From positions 3,968,001 to 4,032,000 of the forward strand of contig CP036279.1 in the NCBI GenBank assembly GCA_007748055.1: DNA of 64,000 bases, written 5' to 3'. This document shows, one piece after another, positions 25,837-35,059 of this stretch (positions within the stretch are counted from its first letter, which is position 1; every line of letters starts with the position of its first letter). The position numbers were made by a program, and so were the translations under genes. The stretch is from Kolteria novifilia (GTDB taxonomy: Bacteria > Planctomycetota > Planctomycetia > Kolteriales > Kolteriaceae). The notes under the pieces were generated by a model. That model ran no database searches. It was not told the origin of the DNA and saw nothing but the letters and a program-made list of their open reading frames with translations.

Positions 25837-27303
25837 ATGAAACGCTCCCTCTCGCTCCTCGCTCTGCTCCTTCTCCTCCCCAGCGTGGTCGCGGCGAACG
25901 AGAAAAACAGCCGCCCACCCAACGTCGTGCTCATCATGGCCGACGATCTCGGCTATCACGAGCTTGGCTGCTACGGTCAAAAGTGGATCAAGACCCCGAA
26001 CATCGATCGCATCGCCGCCCAAGGCATCCGCTTCACCCAGTTCTACTCCGGAAACGCCGTCTGCGCTCCGGCCCGCTGCTGCCTCATGACCGGCAAGCAT
26101 CCGGGGCACGCGTTCATCCGCACCAACAACGCCGCGAAACACCTGCATCATTTAGCCAGCAAGTTCGGCTGGGAGTTCGACGGCCAGCGACCGATTCCCG
26201 ACGACGAGGTGACCCTCGCGGAAGTCCTCAAGCAGAAGGGCTACGCCACCGCCGCCATCGGCAAGTGGGGGCTCGGCCACTTCGGGACCAGCGGCGATCC
26301 CAACAAACAGGGCTTCGATCTCTTCTACGGCTTCAATTGCCAGCGCCACGCCCACAATCACTACCCGCGTTTCCTCTGGCGCAACCACAAGAAGGAGGTC
26401 CTGCCAGGCAACGATCGAACGCTCAACGGGGAAACCTACTCCCAGGACAAGTTCACCGAGGTCGCCCTCGAATTCATTCGCGAGAACAAGGATCGCCCCT
26501 TCTTCCTCTACTTGCCCTTCGCGATCCCCCATCTTTCGATCCAAGCTCCCGAGAAGTCGGTCGCCGAGTATCGCGGCAAGATCCCCGAAGAGGACTACAA
26601 GCACAAAGGCTACTTGCAGCACCCGACGCCGCGAGCGGGATACGCCGCGATGATCACCCACATGGACCGCGACATCGGCAAGATCCTCTCCCTGGTCGGC
26701 AAGTTGGGATTGAATGACGAAACGCTGGTCATCTTCACCTCGGACAATGGCCCAACCTACGAGCGGCTCGGAGGATCCGATTCCGAGTTCTTCGAGTCCG
26801 CCGGGCCGATGCGGGGGCTCAAGGGAAGTCTCTACGAGGGAGGCATTCGTGTCCCTCTGGTGGCGAAGTGGCCCGGGCATATCAAGCCGGACTCCACCTC
26901 CGACCACCTTTGTGCGTTCTGGGATCTGATGCCGACCATCGCTCAGCTCGCTGGGACCAAGACGCCCAAGGGCATTGACGGCATCTCCTTCGCCCCGACG
27001 CTCCTCGGCGAACCCGGAAAGCAGAAGGAACACGACTACCTCTACTGGGAGTTCCCCTCCTACGGCGGTCAGCAGGCGGTCCGAATGGGCAAATGGAAGG
27101 GAATCCGGCAGAACATGCTGAAAAAGAACAACCCCGATCCGCTCCGCATCGAACTCTATGACTTGGACGCCGACATCGGAGAAACCAACGACGTCGCTCA
27201 AGCCAATCCCGACGTCGTCGAGCGCATTCGAACCGCGATGAAGGAGGCCCACGACCCCAGCGAACTCTTCCCCATCAAGCCGATCGATGGAACCCAGCAG
27301 TAG
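25837..27303 (+). CDS. Secreted sulfatase (arylsulfatase A type)
   Basis: ATG 25837 begins a clear signal peptide ([19 protein letters not shown]); the frame is open further upstream but those residues are not signal-like. The product has 488 residues. [17 protein letters not shown] has the metal-binding DD, and [18 protein letters not shown] the C-x-P-A-R signature with formylglycine Cys76. GKWGLGHFG and [14 protein letters not shown] are further active-site blocks. The family removes sulfate from sugars; which one is unknown. The esterase-like gene follows after 98 bp on the same strand. Confidence 0.95.
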   Translation: MKRSLSLLALLLLLPSVVAANEKNSRPPNVVLIMADDLGYHELGCYGQKWIKTPNIDRIAAQGIRFTQFYSGNAVCAPARCCLMTGKHPGHAFIRTNNAAKHLHHLASKFGWEFDGQRPIPDDEVTLAEVLKQKGYATAAIGKWGLGHFGTSGDPNKQGFDLFYGFNCQRHAHNHYPRFLWRNHKKEVLPGNDRTLNGETYSQDKFTEVALEFIRENKDRPFFLYLPFAIPHLSIQAPEKSVAEYRGKIPEEDYKHKGYLQHPTPRAGYAAMITHMDRDIGKILSLVGKLGLNDETLVIFTSDNGPTYERLGGSDSEFFESAGPMRGLKGSLYEGGIRVPLVAKWPGHIKPDSTSDHLCAFWDLMPTIAQLAGTKTPKGIDGISFAPTLLGEPGKQKEHDYLYWEFPSYGGQQAVRMGKWKGIRQNMLKKNNPDPLRIELYDLDADIGETNDVAQANPDVVERIRTAMKEAHDPSELFPIKPIDGTQQ

Positions 27304-27401
27304 ATGGAGACGTACAAAAGCGAAACATTCTCGTTCGAAACAGGTGACGAGACATCGTGTCTCCGCCCGCGGGCGTCCCAATAAAGAAGAGGGTATGGAC
27401 C

Positions 27402-29645
27402 ATGCCGATCATTCCGCTAGTCGCCGCGATCGCGAGTCTACTCGTCGCCGCTCCGGCGAGCGCCCCCAAGGCGGTCTCGTCTGGAGATCGACCGGCGGAC
27501 CAACGGCTTGGTCCGCTCCGGAGTCTCGATAGCTACTTTCCGTTCAAGGAAGTCGAGTCGCCCGAGCAGTGGGAGGCGCGGCGGCGCCAACTTCGCCGAC
27601 AGACCAAGGTCGCCACCGGGCTTTGGCCGATGCCCTTTCGTACTCCTCTCAACGCCAAGGTTCACGGCAAGGTCGTTCGCGACGAGTACACCGTCGAACG
27701 TGTCATCCTCGAGTCACTGCCGGGGCACTTCGTCACGGGGAGCCTCTACCGACCATTGGGCAGAACGGGCCGACGACCGGCCGTGTTGACTCCCCATGGA
27801 CACTGGCCCCAGGGCCGTTTCTACGATGCAGGCTCCGCGAATGTCCGAAGACTCATTGCCGCCGGCGACGAACGCTTCGAATTGGGGGGACGGTTTCCGA
27901 TCCAAGCCCGCTGCGTCCAGCTCGCGCGAATGGGCTGTGTCGTCTTCAACTACGACATGGTCGGTTACGCCGACAGCGTTCAACTCCCACACCGAGGTTT
28001 CGACGAGTCCGACCGCGTCGACACTCCGGAGGCATGGAGTTTCCACACCGCGCAAGCGGAACTCCGACTCCAGAACATGATGGGGTTGCAGTCGTGGAAC
28101 TCGATCCGCGCGTTGGATTTCGTCTCCGCCCTGCCCGATGTCGATCCCGAGAAGATCGCGGTGACGGGCGCTAGCGGCGGAGGAACGCAGACGTTCATGC
28201 TCGGCGCGCTCGACGATCGCCCCGCCGTCCTCCTGCCTGCGGTGATGGTATCGACGGCGATGCAAGGAGGCTGCACCTGCGAGAATGCCTGCTTCCTGCG
28301 CGTGGGAGCCGGCAACATCGACCTCGCCGCCCTCGCGGCGCCGCGTCCACTCGGCCTGACGGCCGCGAATGACTGGACTGTCGAACTCGAGACGAAGGGA
28401 TTACCCCAGCTAAAGGCTCTCTACGAGATGCTCGGGCACCCCAAACGAGTCGACGCCCGCATCGCGACCCACTTCAACCACAACTACAACGCCATCAGCA
28501 GGACCTTCCTTTACAACTGGCTCAACAAACACCTCGGACTCGGGTACGTCGAACCGGTCCTCGAACGAGACTTTATTCCCCTTTCGATCGACGAAATGAC
28601 CGTTTGGAACGACAAGCACCCCAAACCGTCGGGAAGTCAGGTCGGAACCGCTCACGAAACGGCGATCACCGGTTGGTTCACGAAGGAGTCCGACCGGGCG
28701 CTCGATCAAGTTGCCCCGAACGGTCCGGGGTCGCTCGATGCCTTTCGGCAAACCGTCGGCGGCGCCTTCGACGTCCTTCTCGGTCGTCGGCTCGGCGACG
28801 TTGGCCAGACCGACTACGAACTCGTCGCCAAGGAGGATCGCGGCGACTACCTCCTAATGACCGGCTTGATCTCGATGCCCGCCGAGAAGGAGCAACTTCC
28901 CCTGCTGTTTCTCTATCCGCGGGAGAATTGGAACAAGGAGGTCGTCGTCTGGGTCCAAGAGCAGGGCAAGTCCGAACTTCTCGACAAGAAGGGCGATCCC
29001 ACGTCTGAGGCGAAGAAGCTACTCGATGCGGGCTTCGCGGTCATCAGCGCCGACCTGCTCTTCCAGGGCGAGTTCCTTGAGGACGGCAAGCCGCTAGAGC
29101 GGACTCGGCTCGGCCATCAGGGCAATGGTCGCGGCGATTGGCAGAAGGCGGCGGCGTACACCTTCGGGTACAACTACTCGCTCTTCGCCAAACGGGTCCA
29201 CGACCTCTTGAGCATCATCAAGTTCATCCAAACCGATCAGCACGGCGCCGAGCGAATTCACCTTCTCGGCGTCGGCAAGACCGCCGGTCCCCTCGTCGCC
29301 GCGGCGAAGGCGCAGGCGGGCGATGCGGTCGATGTGACCGCGATCGACACCGGCGGCTTTCGGTTTTCCGAGGTCAATCGCCTGGACGACCCGATGTTTC
29401 TTCCGGGCGCCGTCAAGTACCGAGATCTTCCCGGACTCTTGGCGTTGATCGCGCCCGGCAAGTTGTTGCTCGCGGGTGAAACGCCCGACAGCACGCAGCT
29501 CGCCAAGGCGGCTTACCGCGCCTCGGGAAAACCCGATCGTCTGCGCCTCGTCGGCAAGCAGGCCCACGCGACGACCGCCCTCGTCGATGAGATCGTCAAC
29601 CAAGCCCAGCGCCCCAGCCGCGACGGAGATGCTCGTAGTGAGTGA
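27402..29645 (+). CDS. Two-domain alpha/beta hydrolase (acetylxylan-esterase-like), exported
   Basis: The protein has 747 residues from ATG 27402 (GAGGG 8 nt upstream). A signal peptide (PLVAAIASLLVAAPASA) precedes the first alpha/beta-hydrolase domain, with VLTPHGHW and the nucleophile elbow GASGGGTQTF (Ser258), a conserved cysteine trio (GGCTCENAC) and HFNHNYN near its end. From about residue 470 a second, degenerate alpha/beta-hydrolase fold follows (LLFLYPRENW, HLLGVGKTAGPLVAAAKAQ); the elbow GVGKTAG lacks a serine. The family acts as deacetylase or esterase on polysaccharides or glucuronoyl esters. It overlaps the transporter gene by 8 nt. Confidence 0.82.
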   Translation: MPIIPLVAAIASLLVAAPASAPKAVSSGDRPADQRLGPLRSLDSYFPFKEVESPEQWEARRRQLRRQTKVATGLWPMPFRTPLNAKVHGKVVRDEYTVERVILESLPGHFVTGSLYRPLGRTGRRPAVLTPHGHWPQGRFYDAGSANVRRLIAAGDERFELGGRFPIQARCVQLARMGCVVFNYDMVGYADSVQLPHRGFDESDRVDTPEAWSFHTAQAELRLQNMMGLQSWNSIRALDFVSALPDVDPEKIAVTGASGGGTQTFMLGALDDRPAVLLPAVMVSTAMQGGCTCENACFLRVGAGNIDLAALAAPRPLGLTAANDWTVELETKGLPQLKALYEMLGHPKRVDARIATHFNHNYNAISRTFLYNWLNKHLGLGYVEPVLERDFIPLSIDEMTVWNDKHPKPSGSQVGTAHETAITGWFTKESDRALDQVAPNGPGSLDAFRQTVGGAFDVLLGRRLGDVGQTDYELVAKEDRGDYLLMTGLISMPAEKEQLPLLFLYPRENWNKEVVVWVQEQGKSELLDKKGDPTSEAKKLLDAGFAVISADLLFQGEFLEDGKPLERTRLGHQGNGRGDWQKAAAYTFGYNYSLFAKRVHDLLSIIKFIQTDQHGAERIHLLGVGKTAGPLVAAAKAQAGDAVDVTAIDTGGFRFSEVNRLDDPMFLPGAVKYRDLPGLLALIAPGKLLLAGETPDSTQLAKAAYRASGKPDRLRLVGKQAHATTALVDEIVNQAQRPSRDGDARSE

Positions 29646-30957
29646 GACGACCACCCAGCAGCCAGCCAGCACCGGCTCTCCGCCGAGTCCCACGGGATCC
29701 TGGCGCATCGTCACCGCGATCGGTCCCGCGATCATCACGGCGTCGATCGTGCTCGGACCGGGCAGCATCCTGACGAGTTCCAAAGTCGGCTCGACGTTCG
29801 GCTACTCGCTCTCCTGGGTCTTGGTGCTCGCGGTGATCTTGATGATCGGCATGACCGCGTTGGCCGCGCGCGTCGGTCTCTCCCACGCCCACTCGCCTTG
29901 CGAAGAACTTGCTCGACGGCTCGGGCGTCCGGCCGCCTTCCTCACCGGGCTTTGCATGTTCCTCGTTTGCGCCTCGTTCCAGTTCAGCAACAACGTGGCG
30001 ATCTTCGCCGCCCTCGAGCCTTTCGGAGCCAGCACGATCGTTCGCGTACTCGCTCTGGCGGGGCTGAACGTCGTGGTCGTGGCGAGTCTCTTCGGCTTCC
30101 GGCATCTCTATTGGTACCTCGAGAAGCTGATGATGATTCTCGTCGGCCTGATGATCGTCGGTTTCGCGGGAAACATGATCATGGCGAAACCGAGCATCTT
30201 GGGTTTCCTCGACGGGTTGATCCCGAAGCTGCCGGAACAAGCTGCTTCCTCCCTGCTGCCCAAGCGTGTCGACGGCGAAATGATCGACCATCTTTGGCCG
30301 GTCCAAGCCTTGATCGGCACCACCTTTTCCGTCGCCGGCGCCTTCTATCAAGCGTATCTGGTCAGGCAAAAGGGCTGGACCAAGGCGAACCTCAAGCAGG
30401 GCCTCATCGACACCGCCGTCGGGATCAGCGTCCTCGGCGGCATCTCGCTCATGATCATGACCACCGCCGCCGCGGTCCTTCAAGACGTGGAAATCAAAAG
30501 TGCGACCGATGTCGCCACGGCGCTGGAGCCGCTTTTCGGAGACAGCGCGGTCCTCCTCTTTTCCATTGGGCTCTTCGCGGGCGCCTTTAGTTCCTTCCTC
30601 GGGAACTCGATGATCGGTGGCACCCTTCTCTCGGACGGTCTGGGCCTGGGCGGCAACATGGACCAGCGCTGGCCACGAACCTTCACCACCGTCACGCTGC
30701 TGGTCGGGTTCGGCGTCGCGCTCGGCATCGAGTTGGTCGGCTTCAAGCCCGTCCCCATGATCATCTTCGCCCAGGCACTGACGGTCTTCGGTTTCCCCGT
30801 TCTCGGGGCGATCTTGCTTTGGCTCTCCTACGCTCCTTCGGAGGAAGGAGCCGAGCCCGCGCCGAAATGGATGAAGGTTCTGGGCTGGATCGGGCTGGTC
30901 GTGGTGACGATCGTCGCGATCCGTGGAGCCGCGACACTGATGTTGAAGCTCTTCTAG
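29638..30957 (+). CDS. NRAMP-family transporter lacking the canonical metal-binding motifs
   Basis: GTG 29638 is preferred because GGAG lies 9 nt upstream; ATG 29629 is an alternative. The product has about 440 residues with eleven or so membrane segments ([32 protein letters not shown] and others), and the fold pattern is that of the NRAMP divalent-metal transporters. The TM1 D-P-G-N motif is replaced by GPGS, and the TM6 M-P-H region reads GAFYQAYLV, so the usual manganese/iron ligands are missing. The substrate may not be Mn or Fe; magnesium or even an organic ion is possible. It lies between the esterase-like gene and nagB, overlapping the former by 8 nt. Confidence 0.8.
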   Translation: MSETTTQQPASTGSPPSPTGSWRIVTAIGPAIITASIVLGPGSILTSSKVGSTFGYSLSWVLVLAVILMIGMTALAARVGLSHAHSPCEELARRLGRPAAFLTGLCMFLVCASFQFSNNVAIFAALEPFGASTIVRVLALAGLNVVVVASLFGFRHLYWYLEKLMMILVGLMIVGFAGNMIMAKPSILGFLDGLIPKLPEQAASSLLPKRVDGEMIDHLWPVQALIGTTFSVAGAFYQAYLVRQKGWTKANLKQGLIDTAVGISVLGGISLMIMTTAAAVLQDVEIKSATDVATALEPLFGDSAVLLFSIGLFAGAFSSFLGNSMIGGTLLSDGLGLGGNMDQRWPRTFTTVTLLVGFGVALGIELVGFKPVPMIIFAQALTVFGFPVLGAILLWLSYAPSEEGAEPAPKWMKVLGWIGLVVVTIVAIRGAATLMLKLF

Positions 30958-31021
30958 TCGACTGCGTCCGAGTGGATGCGTTGGCTTTCGAAAATTGGTA
31001 CATGAAACGGAGTCTGTGTTG

Positions 31022-31780
31022 ATGGAAGTCGTGGTTCACGAATCGAGTGCCGAGATGGGCCAAGCGGCCGGCGAACAAGCCGCGGGAATCATCCGGGAGA
31101 AACTGGCGAAGGATGGCTCGGCGGCCATCATCCTGGCGACCGGCGCCAGCCAGTTCGACACGCTCGCCAATCTCATCGCCGCCCCCGACATCGACTGGTC
31201 GAAGGTGACGATGTTCCACCTCGATGAATACCTCGGACTTTCGATCGACCATCCGGCCAGCTTTCGAGGCTACCTCCGCGATCGATTCGTGAAGAAGGTC
31301 CCCGAGCTCGCCGCGGTCCACTTCCTCGATGGCGAAGCGGCCGATCCCCAAGCGGAGTGCGAACGACTCGGCAAGCTGATCTCCGATCGGACCATCGCCG
31401 TCGCCCTCGTCGGCATCGGGGAGAACGGCCATCTCGCCTTCAACGATCCGCCGGCCGATTTCGAGACCACCGATCCCTACCTCGTGGTCGACCTCGACGA
31501 GGACTGCCGGAAGCAACAAGTCGGCGAGGGCTGGTTCGCCACGCTCGACGACGTTCCGTCCCAAGCGATCTCGATGAGCGTCCATCGCATCATGGCGAGC
31601 GAGACGATCATCTGCTCGGTCCCCGACGAACGCAAGGCCGAAGCGGTCCGAGGTTCCTTGGAAGGCCCCGTCACCCCCGAGGTGCCGGCATCGATCTTGC
31701 AAAAACACGCCGATTGTCGATTGTTTCTCGATCGCGCGTCGGCTTCTTCGCTCAGCGCTCAAGGGGGGATTCAGGTTTGA
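31022..31780 (+). CDS. nagB: Glucosamine-6-phosphate deaminase
   Basis: The enzyme has 252 residues from ATG 31022 (GGAG 9 nt upstream). [13 protein letters not shown] is the sugar-phosphate loop, and [12 protein letters not shown] and [15 protein letters not shown] hold the catalytic Asp and Glu/His residues of the NagB family. It converts glucosamine 6-phosphate into fructose 6-phosphate and ammonia in the cytoplasm. The nagA-like gene starts inside its stop codon (TTGA), so the two form the aminosugar degradation pair. The 64-bp gap to the transporter gene suggests that gene may belong to the same transcription unit. Confidence 0.93.
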   Translation: MEVVVHESSAEMGQAAGEQAAGIIREKLAKDGSAAIILATGASQFDTLANLIAAPDIDWSKVTMFHLDEYLGLSIDHPASFRGYLRDRFVKKVPELAAVHFLDGEAADPQAECERLGKLISDRTIAVALVGIGENGHLAFNDPPADFETTDPYLVVDLDEDCRKQQVGEGWFATLDDVPSQAISMSVHRIMASETIICSVPDERKAEAVRGSLEGPVTPEVPASILQKHADCRLFLDRASASSLSAQGGIQV

Positions 31781-32796
31781 CTACTGCCACGTCGTTTCCC
31801 GGTTTCGTCGATCTCCAAGTCAACGGCTACTTGGGGATCGATTTCTCAAGTCCCGACTTGACCGAGGAGGATTGCGAGCACGCTTGCCGGGAGGTGTTGG
31901 CCCACGGCACCTCCGCCTTTCTCCCGACGATGATCACCAGCCCCTGGGCCGTCTACGAACGCAACCTCCCCCTCATCGCGCAAGTAATGGAGCGGCCCGA
32001 GTTCGTCGGACGACTACTCGGGATTCACCTCGAGGGGCCCTTCCTCTCGCCGGAGCCGGGAGCGGTCGGTGCTCACGATCAAGACTTGGTCCAACGGCCA
32101 AGCACCAAGCGACTCGAACGCCTCTTGGAACTCGCCCAGGGCAAGGTCAACTTCCTGACGATCGCGGCCGATGCGCCGGGAGCCGAGGGGCTGACCCGAT
32201 TCGCCGTCGACGCGGGGATCGCGGTTTCTCTTGGCCACCACATGGCGACCAACGAGGACCTCGACCGCTTGGCATTCGCGGGTGCCTCGGCGCTGACGCA
32301 TCTGGGCAACGGGGTCCCCAACCTTCTCGATCGGCACCGCAACCCGATCTGGGCCGGCCTCGCCAACGACGCGCTGACCGCGATGGTGATCGCCGACGGG
32401 CACCATCTGCCGAAGGAACTGCTGAAGATCTTCCTGAGAGTCAAAGGGATTGACAACTTCGTCGTCGTCTCCGACGCGGCCCCCATCGCCGGGTGCCCGC
32501 CAGGACGCTACCGCACGCTCAGCAACGAGGTCATCCTCGAGCCGTCGGGGCGCTTGCACAATCCGTCGAAGGGGTGTCTAGTCGGGTCCTCCGCGACGAT
32601 GCTCGACTGCATGAACGTCATGGCGTCGCTCGAATTGCTTTCCGAACAACAACTGCGGTTGATCGGCTTCGAGAACCCCTTGCGGCTCTTGTCGATCGAT
32701 CCGGAAAGTTTGCCGACCGACGAACAACTCTTCTACGAGGAAGAGACCTGCCAGTTCCACCTGCTCGAACAAGCGGAAGCCGACGGGTTGCGTTAG
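31777..32796 (+). CDS. nagA: N-acetylglucosamine-6-phosphate deacetylase (TTG start)
   Basis: TTG 31777 overlaps the nagB stop and gives 339 residues; the longer open frame upstream is out of phase with any NagA homology. [62 protein letters not shown] and [12 protein letters not shown] are the metal and substrate blocks of NagA. It deacetylates N-acetylglucosamine 6-phosphate, feeding NagB. The N-terminus is shorter than in many homologues, lacking part of the first beta-sandwich. Coupled translation with nagB is likely. Confidence 0.93.
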   Translation: MTTATSFPGFVDLQVNGYLGIDFSSPDLTEEDCEHACREVLAHGTSAFLPTMITSPWAVYERNLPLIAQVMERPEFVGRLLGIHLEGPFLSPEPGAVGAHDQDLVQRPSTKRLERLLELAQGKVNFLTIAADAPGAEGLTRFAVDAGIAVSLGHHMATNEDLDRLAFAGASALTHLGNGVPNLLDRHRNPIWAGLANDALTAMVIADGHHLPKELLKIFLRVKGIDNFVVVSDAAPIAGCPPGRYRTLSNEVILEPSGRLHNPSKGCLVGSSATMLDCMNVMASLELLSEQQLRLIGFENPLRLLSIDPESLPTDEQLFYEEETCQFHLLEQAEADGLR

Positions 32797-32819
32797 GAAA
32801 CCTATCGAGGGGGGGAGAT

Positions 32820-33134
32820 CTACACGGTCTTTTGGAACCACTCCCCCCACGACTGGAAGTAGGTCGTCTTCAGCGCGGCCCAAACGATGAGCATCAAGAG
32901 GCAAAAACCGAAGAGAACCAGGTAGAGCCAAAGCAGCCCGAGGCTTTCCCCGTCGCCTCCACCACCGCCCTCTCCTTCCGATTCCGCCACGATCGACTCC
33001 TTGGCTGCGAGCCCGAAATGGTCAAGTCGCCTTTGGATCCTTCTCCGCGCACCTCCTATCCTGTCCAACGGACGCAATCGTGGCAAGACCTGAAAAGCGA
33101 TGCGTCCCAGCTCGTGCGTGGTCCACAATGGCAT
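32820..33134 (-). CDS. Small hypothetical protein with one C-terminal membrane segment
   Basis: The frame gives up to 104 residues, but the start is unclear and the real protein may be shorter. Visible features are a glycine-rich stretch (EGEGGGGGDGES), a hydrophobic segment of about 20 residues (LLWLYLVLFGFCLLMLIVW) and a short polar tail. The order resembles tail-anchored or single-pass planctomycete proteins of unknown function. It is convergent with nagA, whose stop is 23 bp away. I do not recognise the family, and spurious coding is possible. Confidence 0.45.
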   Translation of the reverse strand: MPLWTTHELGRIAFQVLPRLRPLDRIGGARRRIQRRLDHFGLAAKESIVAESEGEGGGGGDGESLGLLWLYLVLFGFCLLMLIVWAALKTTYFQSWGEWFQKTV

Positions 33135-33138
33135 GATC

Positions 33139-33161
33139 CCCCGCCCCTACGGCGGGCGGGG
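33139..33161. other. GC-rich hairpin upstream of the VWA gene
   Basis: CCCCGCCC and GGGCGGGG form perfect 8-bp arms around a 7-nt loop, followed by AAAAC. It lies between the small divergent frame and the VWA gene start at 33197 and could be an operator, a terminator or a leader structure. Confidence 0.4.
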
Positions 33162-33196
33162 AAAACGAATTCGACGAAAGAGCCCCCAGCGTCTGA

Positions 33197-34153
33197 ATGT
33201 TGCGACTGAGTCACCCGGAAAGCCTGCTCCTTCTCGTCTTGGTGCCGCTAGCCGCCTGGTCGGCCACGCGCCGGCGTCCGGCGCTCGTCTACTCCTCGCT
33301 TTCGCTCCTGGCGTGCTCGACGCGCCCGACGTTGCGCCAGCGACTATTCTGGCTTCCCCTGCTCTTTCGCGCCGCCTGGTTGTCGCTGCTGGTGCTCGCG
33401 ATCGCCGGTCCCGAACGGGCCGAACCGACCTCGGCGCAAACGAGTCCCACCCAGTCGCTTATGCTCGCGATCGACACCAGCGGCAGTATGGGCGTCGAGA
33501 TTCCATCGCCGGAAGGGCCCGTTACTCGACTCGACCGCGTCAAGCGAAGTGCTCGCGTGCTCCTGGACGACCTCGCTCCCGAGTCGACCCTGGTCGGCGT
33601 CGTCGGCTTCGCGAGCCGGCCGACGCTCGTCGCCCCGCCGACCATGGACATCGGCGCGATCTCCGAATTGATTGGCGCGATGAAGGTGGCGACCCAAGAC
33701 AACGAGACCAACATCGGTGACGCGCTGGCGGTGGCGCTCGCAGGACTCGACGCGACCGAACTCCTTCCCCGCAAGATCCTCCTCTTCAGCGACGGCGCCC
33801 ACAATGTCAAGGAGGCCCTCTCCGCCGGCCGCGCCGCCCGGATCGCCGAAGCGCTCGGCGTCGCCATCAACGTCGTCGGCGTCGGCGACGATTCCACCGC
33901 GCCCGAAGACCTCGAAAGCCTGAGGGCGATCGCGCGAATCACGGGAGGTGAGTTCGCTCACGCCGAGGATCTTCGGAACCTGCCGGCACTCGTCGATGAC
34001 CTTGGAACCGCCATGAGACGGACCGCGCGGGTGGAGGGCTATCGCCGCTGGAAGAGCTTGTATCCCCTTGTCATCGCCGCGGCGCTGGTGCTCTGGATTG
34101 GCGAACGATCGTTGACGCGATACTGGCTGCGCCCCTCGCCATCCGATTGGTGA
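33197..34153 (+). CDS. VWA-domain membrane protein (BatA/BatB-like)
   Basis: The protein has 318 residues. Two N-terminal membrane segments (LLLLVLVPLAAWSA and LLFRAAWLSLLVLAIAG) are followed by a von Willebrand A domain with a complete metal-ion-dependent adhesion site: DTSGSM, the Thr in NETNIG and the Asp in LFSDGAHN. A C-terminal segment (LYPLVIAAALVLWIG) anchors it again. This is the layout of BatA/BatB proteins. BatA-type genes usually sit with MoxR ATPase and DUF58 genes; a DUF58 gene exists here but 29 kb away, at the right edge. Role not established. Confidence 0.88.
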   Translation: MLRLSHPESLLLLVLVPLAAWSATRRRPALVYSSLSLLACSTRPTLRQRLFWLPLLFRAAWLSLLVLAIAGPERAEPTSAQTSPTQSLMLAIDTSGSMGVEIPSPEGPVTRLDRVKRSARVLLDDLAPESTLVGVVGFASRPTLVAPPTMDIGAISELIGAMKVATQDNETNIGDALAVALAGLDATELLPRKILLFSDGAHNVKEALSAGRAARIAEALGVAINVVGVGDDSTAPEDLESLRAIARITGGEFAHAEDLRNLPALVDDLGTAMRRTARVEGYRRWKSLYPLVIAAALVLWIGERSLTRYWLRPSPSDW

Positions 34154-34306
34154 CATCCTATTGACAGAAGAATCCCGCTTCCCATCGCCGTATGATCGGC
34201 AGGACAGATCGGCCGGCCGCGGGCTGTGGACTTCGTCAGCCGCGTCACCCTAGGGCGGACCGGCAACGGTATCGACGTGCGATCTTCTTCACGACCCGGA
34301 TGGGGC

Positions 34307-35059
34307 ATGCTTTCACTACGTAACATCGTCAAGACCTACGAGAAGCTCGAGGTGCTGCGTGACGTCAGTTTCGACGTCGAACCGGGCAAGACCACCGTCT
34401 TGATCGGCCCGAGCGGCTGTGGCAAGTCGACCCTGATCCGCATGATGATCGGCTTGATCGAACCCGACCGGGGCGAGATCGAGTTCGAGTCGCTTCCAGT
34501 CCAGGCCAAGAACCTCGCGCAGATTCGGCCACGCATGGGCTACGTCATTCAGGAGGGTGGGCTCTTCCCTCATATGACGGCACGGCAGAACATCGCGCTG
34601 ATGGCCCGCTACCAACACTGGCCCCGCCTGCGACAACGACAACGTACCGAGGAACTCGCCGAGCTGACCCGCTTTCCCGTCGACGGTCTCGATCGCTTTC
34701 CCGCTCAACTCTCCGGCGGCCAACGACAACGCGTCGGCTTGATGAGAGCGCTCATGCTCGACCCCGACGTCCTGCTCATGGACGAACCCCTGGGGGCTCT
34801 CGATCCTCTCGTCCGCTACGACTTGCAGGAAGATCTACGAGAGATCTTCCTGCGACTCGAGAAGACCGTCGTGCTCGTGACCCACGATCTCGGCGAGGCG
34901 GCCTTCTTCGGTGACTCGATCCTCCTGATGAGAGATGGGCGCATCGTCCAACGGGGAAGCATCCGCGACTTGATCCAGCATCCCGCGGAAGAGTTCGTCA
35001 CCCAGTTCGTCAACGCCCACCGCACGCCGATCGACGATATCGAGGAGGCCGCCGAGTGA
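34307..35059 (+). CDS. Osmoprotectant/quaternary-amine ABC transporter ATPase (OpuCA-like)
   Basis: ATG 34307 gives 250 residues; the frame is open earlier, but homology begins at LSLRNIVKTYEKLEVLRDV. Walker A GPSGCGKST, the Q-loop (MGYVIQEGG), signature LSGGQRQRVGLMRAL, Walker B VLLMDEPLGALDP and the switch THDLGEAAFFGD are all intact. No CBS regulatory domains follow, unlike many OpuCA and ProV proteins. The gene overlaps the permease/binding-protein fusion by 4 nt (GTGA), so the two products form one importer for betaine- or choline-like solutes. Confidence 0.92.
   Translation: MLSLRNIVKTYEKLEVLRDVSFDVEPGKTTVLIGPSGCGKSTLIRMMIGLIEPDRGEIEFESLPVQAKNLAQIRPRMGYVIQEGGLFPHMTARQNIALMARYQHWPRLRQRQRTEELAELTRFPVDGLDRFPAQLSGGQRQRVGLMRALMLDPDVLLMDEPLGALDPLVRYDLQEDLREIFLRLEKTVVLVTHDLGEAAFFGDSILLMRDGRIVQRGSIRDLIQHPAEEFVTQFVNAHRTPIDDIEEAAE

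Noticed and set aside
26152-27381. 409-residue open frame opposite the sulfatase
   Set aside because: The sulfatase frame carries all catalytic motifs; the opposite frame is a product of high GC and codon bias.
34150-34195. TTGACA and TATGAT upstream of the osmoprotectant ATPase
   Set aside because: The two hexamers are separated by about 24 bp, too far for a normal sigma-70 promoter.
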